A stretch of 41,187 nt of DNA. It comes from an uncultured Collinsella sp. GTDB taxonomy: Bacteria; Actinomycetota; Coriobacteriia; Coriobacteriales; Coriobacteriaceae. Below the pieces are notes generated by a model. The model saw only the letters and a list, made by a program, of their open reading frames with translations, was not told where the DNA came from and did no database searches. Within the stretch, counting starts at the first letter, position 1. Each line of letters begins with the position of its first letter. This document shows, one piece after another, positions 7,589 to 15,312 of this stretch. The stretch spans positions 1-41,187 of the forward strand of contig CAKUON010000015.1 of the NCBI GenBank assembly GCA_934668875.1, in the 5' to 3' direction. Position numbers and translations under genes: made by a program.

Positions 7589-8530
7589 ATGGCAGACGTC
7601 AAGAAAATCGCCACGCGCGTAAGCTACGGCGAGGCCCTCGTCGAGCTGGCTGCCGAGCACGATGACTTTGTTGTTCTCGATGCCGACCTGGCTGCTGCAA
7701 CGCAGACCGGCAAGTTCAAGGCTGCCTACCCCGACCGTTTCTTTGATGTGGGCATCGCCGAGAGCAACCTGATGGGTGTTGCCGCCGGTATCGCGACCAC
7801 CGGCCGCGTTGCCTTTGCGAGCACCTTTGCCATGTTTGCTGCTGGCCGCGCCTTTGAGCAGGTCCGCAACTCCATTGGCTATCCGCACCTCAATGTTAAG
7901 ATCGGTGCCACGCATGCCGGTATCTCGGTGGGCGAGGACGGTGCCACGCACCAGTGCTGCGAGGATATCGCCCTTATGCGCGTCATCCCCGGCATGACCG
8001 TTATCGTTCCCGCCGACGACGTCGAGGCACGCGCCGTGACGCGCGCCGCCTACGAATGCGACGGCCCTGTCTACATGCGCTTTGCCCGTCTGGCCTCGCC
8101 GGTCATCAACGACCCCGAGACCTACAAGTTCGAGGTGGGTAAGGGCATCGTCATGCGCGAGGGCGCCGACGTCACCATCATCGCCTGCGGCCTGATGGTC
8201 GGCGAGGCCCTCGATGCCGCCGAGCAGCTCGATGCCGAGGGCATCGATGCCGAGGTCATCAACATGCACACCATCAAGCCCATCGACGCCGACCTGATCG
8301 TCAAGAGCGCTACCAAGACCGGTCACGTCGTGACCGTCGAGGAACACTCCGTGATCGGTGGCCTGGGCAGCGCCGTCGCCGACGTGCTCTGCGAGCAGTG
8401 CCCGACGCCGCTCAAGAAGATCGGCGTCAACGACACCTTCGGCGAGTCCGGCCCGGGTGCCGAGCTCCTGCACAAGTACGGCCTGGACGCCGCCAACATC
8501 GTGGCAACCACCAAGGAGTTCTTGGCGTAA
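7589..8530 (+). CDS. transketolase, C-terminal (pyrimidine binding) subunit
   Basis: Second half of the split transketolase: pyrimidine-binding plus C-terminal domains. 313 residues from ATG 7589, after GGAGAGGAG inside the end of the upstream gene. Visible motifs are DADLAAATQTG near residue 31, the strand-loop FFDVGIAESNLMGVAAG with the catalytic glutamate near residue 56, and the aromatic/histidine segment ATHAGISVGEDGATHQ near 110. The C-terminal Rossmann-like domain starts near residue 190. An operon with the N-terminal subunit; a terminator follows. Confidence 0.95.
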   Translation: MADVKKIATRVSYGEALVELAAEHDDFVVLDADLAAATQTGKFKAAYPDRFFDVGIAESNLMGVAAGIATTGRVAFASTFAMFAAGRAFEQVRNSIGYPHLNVKIGATHAGISVGEDGATHQCCEDIALMRVIPGMTVIVPADDVEARAVTRAAYECDGPVYMRFARLASPVINDPETYKFEVGKGIVMREGADVTIIACGLMVGEALDAAEQLDAEGIDAEVINMHTIKPIDADLIVKSATKTGHVVTVEEHSVIGGLGSAVADVLCEQCPTPLKKIGVNDTFGESGPGAELLHKYGLDAANIVATTKEFLA

Positions 8531-8583
8531 GGCGGTCTGCTTTGGCCTTAACTTGAGAGCCGCTTCCGCATTGGGCAATGAAC

Positions 8584-8624
8584 AAGCCGGGGCGCCTTCC
8601 ATATGGAGGGCACTCCGGCTTTGT
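8584..8624 (+). terminator. terminator of the transketolase operon
   Basis: A long interrupted stem: AAGCCGG pairs with CCGGCTT, then an inner CCTTCCATATGGAGG palindrome, then TTTGTGTTT. It marks the left edge of the accessory island. Confidence 0.8.
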
Positions 8625-8820
8625 GTTTGGAGACGGCAGGGAAAGAAGCTAGAGAGGTTTTACGGTCGGGGCCAGGGCGCAGTTGCGCAACATTCAGCCC
8701 TAAACCCTAACAGCCAGAGGCGAATCGGAGAGGATTTCGCCCTGAAATGCGATGGCATGCATCCACTCGAAGGCTCGCTGATTCACGCATCCTTGGCGGC
8801 AACGGCCCTCCTTGACATCA
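8625..8820. other. intergenic boundary between transketolase and the ABC operon
   Basis: No gene seen. It contains the small inverted repeats GTTGCGCAAC and GGCGAA / TTCGCC; the latter could be part of a weak terminator for the leftward permease gene. Confidence 0.4.
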
Positions 8821-10074
8821 TCAGGCAACCTGATGGCGTTTGAACGTCCTTATCGCGAGAGCAATGCCCGTCGCGAAAAGCAGGAGGTAGAAAGCGGCGA
8901 GGAACACGGGCAGCTCGACCACGACAGGGCCTATGGCATACGAGACCATGCCGAAGAGGTTGAGGGGGTTCAGTGCGTCGTAGGGGAACAGGTAGATGAT
9001 GCGGTTCGCGATGCTGCTCGTCATCGTCGGCACGAAGATCGGAATCAAGATGAGAGCGACGCCGACTGCGAGGATTCCCATGGGGCTGTCTATCTTGGCT
9101 GACAGTGCGAGCACTATCCCAAGGAGGGCGAGGGTTGCGAGATACCCGACGAGGCAGCATATGAGGGCGGCGGCTGACAGGCTTATGCCGTAGGTGCATG
9201 TGATGTTGTAGATCTGGATGGGTAGACCTGCGCCGTCGGCTCCGTAGAAGACGAGCGTTATTGCCAGGAAGACGAGTGTGAAGACCCAGTATATGGCGCT
9301 TGCCGCGATCATAGAGGCCGCCGCCTTCGCGCGCCCGAGCCTTGATTTGCCGAACTTGGTGGACAGCAGGATGGCGTCGGTTTTGGCCCGGTACTCCCCG
9401 TTGAACACCGATGCGCACGTTATCACGACTGCGAGCATCGCGAATATGAGGAACTGGGCGAGGTTGAGGAAGTCCTCCCATCCTCCTGCGTATCCGTACT
9501 CGATGGGCGTTTGCATGCCTTGCGCCCTCTCGCTCCAGAACGCCCTCTCATCGTCGTTGTACGAGAGGGCCCCGTTCGCGTCGAGCCCGGAGGCTATCTT
9601 CGAGCGGACTCGCCCGTAGAGGTCGACGGTGCCAGTCGTGTCGATAGCGGCTGCCGCGGACACGGGCATCTGGTAGCCTTGCATCCAAGGGCTTGTCAGC
9701 AGCGCCATGAGGGCGCCGTTCTTCGCGCTGAACTCCCAGTACTCGTTCGCCTTCTCCCCGTAGGGCTTCCTGTCCGTCCTGTACTCTTCCTTGACCTCGC
9801 CGTCCGGACCGACGAACTCCTTGAACTCGCGGAGCGCCTCGGTGGCCTCCTCGTCGGTGATGGGGCCTGCGAGCGCTTCCGTGTTTGCCTTTATCTGGGC
9901 GATGGCGGCAGTGCCTTCGAATTCGGTGCCCATCTCCTTGGGGTCGAGGGCGTACTGGGACGTTATGTTGAAGAAGGCTATGACCGCGACCAGCGCCAGG
10001 ACGGCCGCTATGGAAACCTGCGAGACGCGCCTTGAGAGCATCTTCTTGAGCTCGTATCTGATGAGGCTACCCAC
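8821..10074 (-). CDS. ABC-2 type transporter permease
   Basis: Membrane subunit of an ABC transporter. From GTG 10074 (AAAGGAG 8-9 bases upstream) it has 417 residues. One membrane segment lies near residues 18-38 (QVSIAAVLALVAVIAFF). A large extracytoplasmic domain of about 170 residues follows, then five to six membrane segments to the C-terminus. This layout (TM1, big outer loop, TM2-6) is typical of ABC-2 permeases of peptide-resistance or export systems. The start lies 8 bp inside the ATPase gene, so the two are coupled. Codons AGA, AGG and GGA are used more than in the flanking housekeeping genes, suggesting transfer. The substrate is unknown. Confidence 0.85.
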   Translation of the reverse strand: MGSLIRYELKKMLSRRVSQVSIAAVLALVAVIAFFNITSQYALDPKEMGTEFEGTAAIAQIKANTEALAGPITDEEATEALREFKEFVGPDGEVKEEYRTDRKPYGEKANEYWEFSAKNGALMALLTSPWMQGYQMPVSAAAAIDTTGTVDLYGRVRSKIASGLDANGALSYNDDERAFWSERAQGMQTPIEYGYAGGWEDFLNLAQFLIFAMLAVVITCASVFNGEYRAKTDAILLSTKFGKSRLGRAKAAASMIAASAIYWVFTLVFLAITLVFYGADGAGLPIQIYNITCTYGISLSAAALICCLVGYLATLALLGIVLALSAKIDSPMGILAVGVALILIPIFVPTMTSSIANRIIYLFPYDALNPLNLFGMVSYAIGPVVVELPVFLAAFYLLLFATGIALAIRTFKRHQVA

Positions 10075-11014
10075 GGCGCGCTCCTTTCCTGCGTGCGATT
10101 GCGTCCCGTCCCGCTTCCGCTTTCGTCCGCGAAACCGGCAGGCCCCCGGACTGCTCCTGGAAGAGGTAGAGGTAGACGTCCTCCAGCGTCGGCTCCACGG
10201 CGCGCGCGCTCGGATGCGGGCGCTGCTGCGCCACCACGCGAACAATGGCAGAGCCGTCCTGGGCGTAGTGGATGTTGCCCACCGTGAGCGATGCCGACAT
10301 GGCGTCTGCCTCCCTCGGGGCGACAGTGCACTCCCAGACGCATCCCCTGATGTCCCCTGTGATCTCGTCGACCGTGCCCGTCGTGATGATGCCGCCAGCG
10401 CGCATCACGAGGATCTCGTCGGCGATGTACTCCACATCAGAGACGATGTGCGTGGAAAGGATGACGATCTTGTCTTGGGCGAGAGAGGATATGAGGTTGC
10501 GGAAGCGGACGCGCTCCTTGGGGTCGAGCCCTGCGGTGGGCTCGTCGAGCACGAGGACAGACGGGTCGTTGAGCACCGCCTGGGCGATGCCGAGCCGCTG
10601 CTTCATGCCGCCGGAGAAGGTCTTGACCTTCCGCTTTGCGGCCTCTGCGAGACCGACAACTCCCAGGAGTTCGCGCGTACGCACTTTCGCCTGCTGCGCG
10701 GTGAGCCCCTTGAGCGATGCCAGGTACATCATGAAATCGCAGGCCGTGAAGTCCGGGTAGTAGCCGAAGTCCTGGGGCAGGTACCCGAGGCGCGCCCGAT
10801 AGCCGTCGCCAAGCTGGTCTATGGGGGTGCCCCCGAACAACACGCTTCCCGATGTCGGCCTCATGACGTCGCATATCATGCGCATGAGCGTGGTCTTGCC
10901 TGCGCCGTTGGCCCCGAGTAGGCCGTAGACGCCGGGCGTGAAGCTGAAGCTCACGCGGTCGACGGCGATATGGCTGCCGAACTGCTTGGTGAGCCTGTCA
11001 AGCCTGAGTTCCAT
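10067..11014 (-). CDS. ABC transporter ATP-binding protein
   Basis: ATPase subunit that powers the adjacent permease. 315 residues. Walker A GANGAGKT at 34-41, Q-loop LPQDFGYY near 91, signature FSGGMKQR near 140, Walker B VLVLDEPTAGLD near 160, and H-loop STHIVSD near 195. The last 90 residues form a regulatory tail seen in CcmA/BcrA-type ATPases. ATG 11014 was chosen because AAGGA precedes it; an upstream in-frame codon (11050) lacks a ribosome binding site. Third gene in the sigma-membrane protein-ATPase-permease operon. Confidence 0.94.
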   Translation of the reverse strand: MELRLDRLTKQFGSHIAVDRVSFSFTPGVYGLLGANGAGKTTLMRMICDVMRPTSGSVLFGGTPIDQLGDGYRARLGYLPQDFGYYPDFTACDFMMYLASLKGLTAQQAKVRTRELLGVVGLAEAAKRKVKTFSGGMKQRLGIAQAVLNDPSVLVLDEPTAGLDPKERVRFRNLISSLAQDKIVILSTHIVSDVEYIADEILVMRAGGIITTGTVDEITGDIRGCVWECTVAPREADAMSASLTVGNIHYAQDGSAIVRVVAQQRPHPSARAVEPTLEDVYLYLFQEQSGGLPVSRTKAEAGRDAIARRKGARRG

Positions 11015-11062
11015 GTTCGTTCCTTGTCCTTCGTTCGATGTTGCAGGCATGCAGGAGGAGAG

Positions 11063-11848
11063 CTAGAGCGCCGCCTTTGACGGGCGTGGCGAGAGGCCGC
11101 CTGAGACGCAGCGTATGAGCCTTGACGCCTCCAGGGCGGCGAGCGCCATGGAGGCCATGAGCGCCGTGACCCATACGGCGAGAGACGCGCCCTCGTACCA
11201 GAGGGGGAACGCCGTGCTCAGCAGCCAGAGCGCTGCGAGTACGGACATCGCAGGGGCGACGCTGGCGACGAGCGAGTTGCCCGGCAGACGGCGCGCCGCA
11301 TAGAAGCAGGCGGCACACGAGCAGAAGAACGGCGTGCATGCGTACAGCAGTACGCGAAGCGCGTCGATCCCCGCGAGCGTTGGCACTGCCGCAACGGAGA
11401 GCGTAATCCAAAGCACGTCGGCAAGGCCGAAAAGCAAAAGCCTGCTCGCCAACACTTGCACGCAGCTGAACCGGCACGAGTACTCCATCTCGCAGACGCG
11501 GGTCTCGAAGCTCTTGAATACCGATGGTGCCGCTATGGCAACCGAGAGGGCCGATGCCGCCATGACGACGACGGGACTTCCCGAGCGCGGGCCGATCACG
11601 CCGACGAGAACGAGCATGCATGCCAGAAGCGCGATCTGGAGCATCCATGCCCAGGGACGCACGAACCGGACCTGGCTCGCGACGAACCGCCAGAGCGGGA
11701 TGTAATCCGCCTCCCTCGCGCCTCCGCAGGCGCGAGCCGCCTCTGCTTCCACGAGCAGCAAGGTGCGCTTGCGCGCCGAGGCATCGGGGGATGCCGCGTC
11801 GGCGGCGTAGTAGCTCCTCAGCGCATCCTTTAGCTTCGAGTCATCCAT
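11063..11848 (-). CDS. six-helix membrane protein encoded between ECF sigma factor and ABC ATPase
   Basis: 261 residues; no family recognised. The first 65 or so residues are cytoplasmic and charged (MDDSKLKDALRSYYAAD), followed by about six hydrophobic helices (near 66-86, 92-112, 132-155, 165-185, 195-215, 224-244). It overlaps the sigma factor gene by 8 bp and starts after a GAGAAGG ribosome binding site. A gene immediately after an ECF sigma factor, with a soluble N-terminal segment and membrane helices, often encodes the cognate anti-sigma factor, but no zinc anti-sigma motif (HxxxCxxC) is visible. It could equally be a second permease-like subunit. Confidence 0.75.
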   Translation of the reverse strand: MDDSKLKDALRSYYAADAASPDASARKRTLLLVEAEAARACGGAREADYIPLWRFVASQVRFVRPWAWMLQIALLACMLVLVGVIGPRSGSPVVVMAASALSVAIAAPSVFKSFETRVCEMEYSCRFSCVQVLASRLLLFGLADVLWITLSVAAVPTLAGIDALRVLLYACTPFFCSCAACFYAARRLPGNSLVASVAPAMSVLAALWLLSTAFPLWYEGASLAVWVTALMASMALAALEASRLIRCVSGGLSPRPSKAAL

Positions 11849-12377
11849 TGCCTTCTCCCATCAGTTCCTTGAGCCTGCTGAGCGCGCGCCGCTCGATTCG
11901 ATAGAGAGCGAACCTCGACTTCCCCGTCACGGCGGAGATATCGGACATAGGCAGGTCCTGGTCGTAGCGAAGCTCGATGACCTCGCGCTCCTCTTCCGTA
12001 AGGCGGGCGAGGGCACCCGCCATGGTCAGCCGTCCGTCCATGTCTGCATGCCGCACGTCAGGAATTGTCTGCACATCGTCCTCGTCCAAGGCACCAACCG
12101 GTCTCTGACCTCGGTAGAAGTCGGCACAGACATTGCGCGCGCAGGCGTAGAGATACGCAAGGGGCTTTCCATGCTCGGCGTATAGCGCATCGCTCCGCAC
12201 GAGCCGAAGGAACACCTCCTGCGTCACGTCTTGGGCATCCTCTTTCGAGGGGAGCCTTCGCGCGCAGTAGCGGTATACCTTGTCGTAGTGCTCCTCTGCG
12301 AAGCGCCCTACCAAAGAGTCGTTCTCGCGGCCTGGCGCGTCCGCCCTGCCGTTGCTGCCGTATGGAAAGCTATGCAT
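11841..12377 (-). CDS. ECF-type RNA polymerase sigma factor
   Basis: Alternative sigma factor, 178 residues. Region 2 spans about 23-62 (FAEEHYDKVYRYCARRLPSK, with the DAQDVTQEVF helix that binds RNA polymerase and the -10). Region 4 spans about 123-172 (LTEEEREVIELRYDQDLPMS, then the recognition helix KSRFALYRIERRALSRLKE). Start ATG 12377 follows GAGGTGAGGG. First gene of the four-gene leftward operon, so it probably drives its own operon in response to a cell-envelope signal, as in peptide-antibiotic resistance loci. I could not identify a clear autoregulated promoter upstream. Confidence 0.92.
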   Translation of the reverse strand: MHSFPYGSNGRADAPGRENDSLVGRFAEEHYDKVYRYCARRLPSKEDAQDVTQEVFLRLVRSDALYAEHGKPLAYLYACARNVCADFYRGQRPVGALDEDDVQTIPDVRHADMDGRLTMAGALARLTEEEREVIELRYDQDLPMSDISAVTGKSRFALYRIERRALSRLKELMGEGNG

Positions 12378-12697
12378 TCTCTTCCCTCACCTCCTATAGG
12401 GCATAACGTGGTTTGGCGCCGGGATGTGCGCGGAATTTTGAAATTTACATCCCATTTTGTATCCATGCGGCAGCCCTGTGAGTGGCGGGCATTTCACTGA
12501 ATTCCAGCATGTCAGGGATGATGGCTGGGATATTAATGGGGTTAGGGTGCATCCAGAGCTTATTGCATCGGGCGGCTTGAGCGTTTTCGGAGAAGAGATT
12601 GGGCGGTTTATGCGAGAGTATTTAAGAGGTGGCACCGCTCATTAGAAAACCCTAACGTCAGACGAGTATCAGTCTGAGTGGTCTAGGTACAGAATTA
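12378..12697. other. intergenic region between the ECF operon and the toxin-antitoxin module
   Basis: About 320 bp separating divergent operons. It should contain the leftward promoter of the sigma operon. An open frame at 12457-12645 has no ribosome binding site and no recognisable protein character. I see no RNA gene here. Confidence 0.45.
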
Positions 12698-12747
12698 AAT
12701 TGATCTCAAAAGTCAATATTGACCTCAGAGATCAATTGCAATATCCT
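12698..12747 (+). promoter_or_regulatory. 40-bp nested palindromic operator overlapping a promoter
   Basis: 12698-12737 is a perfect nested palindrome: outer arms AATTGATCTC / GAGATCAATT, 4-base spacers AAAA and CTCA, and the central perfect palindrome GTCAATATTGAC. A promoter fits on its right half: TTGACC (12719-12724), 17-bp spacer, TATCCT (12742-12747). The operator covers the -35, as expected for autorepression by the HTH protein encoded two genes down. The predicted start point would be very close to the ribosome binding site, so the exact promoter is uncertain. Confidence 0.7.
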
Positions 12748-12766
12748 TCTATCAAAGGAGGTGGCG

Positions 12767-13081
12767 ATGGATATCGAATATGCAAGCAAGTCGCTGGAGA
12801 AGAGCCTCAAGGATCAGAGGGCGATAACGAGGAACTACGGCAAGATAGCCAAGAACCTCATTCATCGTCTTTCCGATCTGCGGGTTGCGAATGACCTTTC
12901 GCAGATTACCCATCTGCCGCCGCCGCGCAGGCACAAGCTGACCGGCAACTTTGAGGGCTGTTGGGGAATCGACCTAAGCAAGAACATGAGACTGGTCATC
13001 CGTCCCGTCGGGGAGTTTGACCCGGATGACCTTACGACGATCACCAGCGTCTGCATCGTGGATATTCAGGACTACCACTGA
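12767..13081 (+). CDS. HigB/RelE-like toxin
   Basis: Probable mRNA-cleaving toxin of a toxin-antitoxin pair. 104 residues from ATG 12767, directly after an excellent ribosome binding site (AAAGGAGG). The C-terminal half has the HigB/RelE fold pattern: HKLTGNFEGCWGIDLSKNMR followed by LVIRP, then a closing strand ending IVDIQDYH. Basic residues K, R and H lie in the expected catalytic region; I cannot assign individual catalytic residues. Toxin-first order matches higBA. The HTH-ImmA gene follows 22 bp later. GC content is lower than in the flanking core genes, suggesting acquisition. Confidence 0.82.
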   Translation: MDIEYASKSLEKSLKDQRAITRNYGKIAKNLIHRLSDLRVANDLSQITHLPPPRRHKLTGNFEGCWGIDLSKNMRLVIRPVGEFDPDDLTTITSVCIVDIQDYH

Positions 13082-13103
13082 GCTAGGAGAGGAGAAGATA
13101 GCT

Positions 13104-14156
13104 ATGAGTGATTTCATCGTCGCGCCCGGCGAGATCATCAAGGAATACCTTGATGCGCGCGGTTTGACCCAAAAGGAAGTTTCGAAGCGTACCGGCGTGA
13201 GCGAGCGCCACCTCTCCCAGCTTCTGAACGGGAAGACCAGGCTTACCGAGGACATGGCGCTGAAGCTTGAGAAGGTCATGCCCGACGTTCCCGCGAGTTT
13301 TTGGCTTAACTATGAGGTCAAGTATCAGGAGTACCTTGCCCGCGAACGCGAGGAGGCGCATCTGGAGGAGCTTGACCTTAAGGAGATCGCCAAGAGGTTT
13401 CATTTCAAGGAGGTCTTTCCGCGAACGAGCATGTCTTTGGTTGAGCAAGCTGCGGCTATGCTGAAGATTCTGGGCGTTTCGGATTTTGACCGCTACATGA
13501 CTGCAATTCCCGGCGGGATGGAGTTCATGCAGGATGGTGGCAATTCGGAGGCTGTTGCCGTTTGGCTCGGGCTCTGCAAAGAGGAGATTGAGACTCAGAA
13601 TAAGGATTTAAGCGATACTCAATACTCTAGAGAGCTGCTTGAGTCGTCGCTTGGTCGTTTGAAGAAGATTGCCCTGAATCCAGATGTAAACGGTTCTATC
13701 AAGAGCGCACGCAAGTTTCTGAACAGGTGTGGAGTTTACCTAGTTGAGCATGAAGCTATCTCGAACGCTAAAGTACGTGGCGTGTTGACAACCTACTTGG
13801 GTCATCCTGCTATTTTCATCAGCAAGCGATACAAGACTCATGATCATGTCTGGTTTACGGTCGTGCATGAGCTTGCACACCTCTTGTTTCATTACGACCC
13901 CAAGCAGCAAATCGTGTCGATGGAAGAACTTGCAAGCGAAGAGCATAAGGACGAAGAGGCCAATGCGTTCGCAAGGCGTTTCTTCGTAGACCTGGACGAG
14001 TATGAGAGCTTTGTTGCAGCCGGTCATTTTACTGAGGGAAGAATCAGGGAATTCTCGTCCAGCCAGAGGGTGGATCCGGGTATTACGGTCGGCTTTCTTC
14101 AGCATGATGGATGCATCGGGTTTGACGCTTTCTCTAATCTTAAGTCCGCTTGTTAG
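13104..14156 (+). CDS. HTH (HigA/XRE) - ImmA/IrrE metallopeptidase fusion
   Basis: 350 residues. Residues about 9-60 are an XRE/HigA-type DNA-binding domain (LTQKEVSKRTGVSERHLSQL). A helical linker follows, and then an ImmA/IrrE (M78) peptidase domain with the zinc motif H255-E256-LA-H259 and a downstream EEANAFARRF helix near residues 282-291 that supplies the third ligand in this family. Start ATG 13104 follows GGAGAAG; the longer frame to 13017 overlaps the toxin and has no ribosome binding site. The gene position is that of the antitoxin. The family suggests a repressor that may cleave itself or a partner in response to a signal, as ImmA does to ImmR. It probably binds the 40-bp operator upstream of the toxin. 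Confidence 0.9.
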   Translation: MSDFIVAPGEIIKEYLDARGLTQKEVSKRTGVSERHLSQLLNGKTRLTEDMALKLEKVMPDVPASFWLNYEVKYQEYLAREREEAHLEELDLKEIAKRFHFKEVFPRTSMSLVEQAAAMLKILGVSDFDRYMTAIPGGMEFMQDGGNSEAVAVWLGLCKEEIETQNKDLSDTQYSRELLESSLGRLKKIALNPDVNGSIKSARKFLNRCGVYLVEHEAISNAKVRGVLTTYLGHPAIFISKRYKTHDHVWFTVVHELAHLLFHYDPKQQIVSMEELASEEHKDEEANAFARRFFVDLDEYESFVAAGHFTEGRIREFSSSQRVDPGITVGFLQHDGCIGFDAFSNLKSAC

Positions 14157-14169
14157 TAGGTGACGCCCC

Positions 14170-15312
14170 ATGTATGTCCTCACACTAAAGAATCGCCTAA
14201 ATGAGTTCAGGGCCGTACAAAGGCTGCGGGAGCTCGGACTTTTAGACGAAGGGCTTCTGCCTTTGGTCGAGGTGGTTAAGAAGGACGTTGCCTTTGATAA
14301 GCTGGTCGATCCCTCAACGGGTGAGTACGTCAAGGTCAACAAGCCATATAAAAGTGGAAAGCGCAAAGGTCAGCCCCGTATGTGCACGGTAGATGATCTT
14401 GAGACTGAGCGCGATGTCACCTTGGATAACATTAGTGATGCCTTTGCCGGTAAAAAGGTGTTGGTCGACTTCTTCCGCTGCTATATGCCCAAATACAAAG
14501 GCGCCGACCCCTCAAAATGCAAGCTTGTTCTTAAAATGAGCAACGACTTGGCGTTTTACGAGGAGGCGGTTAAGCGGCTTGCCGACTATCGAGATCTCAT
14601 CCCGGTCATCTCGGTGATTGACGAGCTGTCCAACCTCTCACCAAAATCCTTGGAAGCTTTGATTTTGGAGCTAAGGAAGACTTCTTCAAATAAACCAGTC
14701 GCCATCCGGATATCGACATATGAGGGGTACGAGCACATCTTGTCTGACCTTTTGGGGCCGGATGACTACTTGATTTACGACATCAACGAGACCCCGCCCG
14801 CTTCTCGTATCGAAGAGTTTGACGAGTTGGCTGACCTTCATATTGCGGCGCACTCTGTCCTACTGTGTTCGCCGCGCAAACGCGATGACGGGAACAAGGT
14901 GTACGAAGATGGCTGTTTCATCGACAATAGCCACATTCGTGACTTTTCCGAATATGGTTTCGAAGGCGTCGGCGACTATGCCGGGCTTCGTGATTCCTTA
15001 CCGCCCCGTCCGGGCGCGGGGGCCACTGGACGTGCTCTTGCCCTTTTTTATGACGGTTCATCAAATACCTTCAAAAGGTATATCAATCCAGACGTGAAGA
15101 AAGGCCAATCCGGCTACGACGATGTCGTAAAACAGATACTTGCAGACAGGGGCGAGCTGGAAAGACGTGCTGGCGAATGCGCCGTACTGTCTGAAATAGC
15201 TGATCATGCCGCAGCCGGAAACTATGGCGGTTGGCAGACTTGGATTGTGTACACCGTTGTTCGCTACGTGCAGCAGCTCTACCTCGCCCACGGTAACAGC
15301 TACAACCTCTAG
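14170..15312 (+). CDS. sce7725 family protein (beta-protein-like)
   Basis: 380 residues, function unknown. It matches my memory of the sce7725 / phage T4 beta-protein-like family: N-terminus MYVLTLKNRLNEFRAVQRL with PLVEVVKKD, a central LIYDINET segment, and the family block YGFEGVGDYAGLRDSLP followed by a Trp-rich end (GNYGGWQTWIVYTVVRY). The fold is probably an alpha/beta barrel-like protein; I see no obvious catalytic motif. It starts 13 bp after the HTH-ImmA gene, so it is in the same transcript as the TA-like pair. It converges with the sce7726-like gene, sharing a 4-bp overlap. The family name is from recall, not a search. Confidence 0.8.
   Translation: MYVLTLKNRLNEFRAVQRLRELGLLDEGLLPLVEVVKKDVAFDKLVDPSTGEYVKVNKPYKSGKRKGQPRMCTVDDLETERDVTLDNISDAFAGKKVLVDFFRCYMPKYKGADPSKCKLVLKMSNDLAFYEEAVKRLADYRDLIPVISVIDELSNLSPKSLEALILELRKTSSNKPVAIRISTYEGYEHILSDLLGPDDYLIYDINETPPASRIEEFDELADLHIAAHSVLLCSPRKRDDGNKVYEDGCFIDNSHIRDFSEYGFEGVGDYAGLRDSLPPRPGAGATGRALALFYDGSSNTFKRYINPDVKKGQSGYDDVVKQILADRGELERRAGECAVLSEIADHAAAGNYGGWQTWIVYTVVRYVQQLYLAHGNSYNL

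Noticed and set aside
12457..12645. 62-codon ORF between the ECF operon and the toxin
   Set aside because: No ribosome binding site, no protein-like composition, and it ends before the operator. Treated as intergenic.
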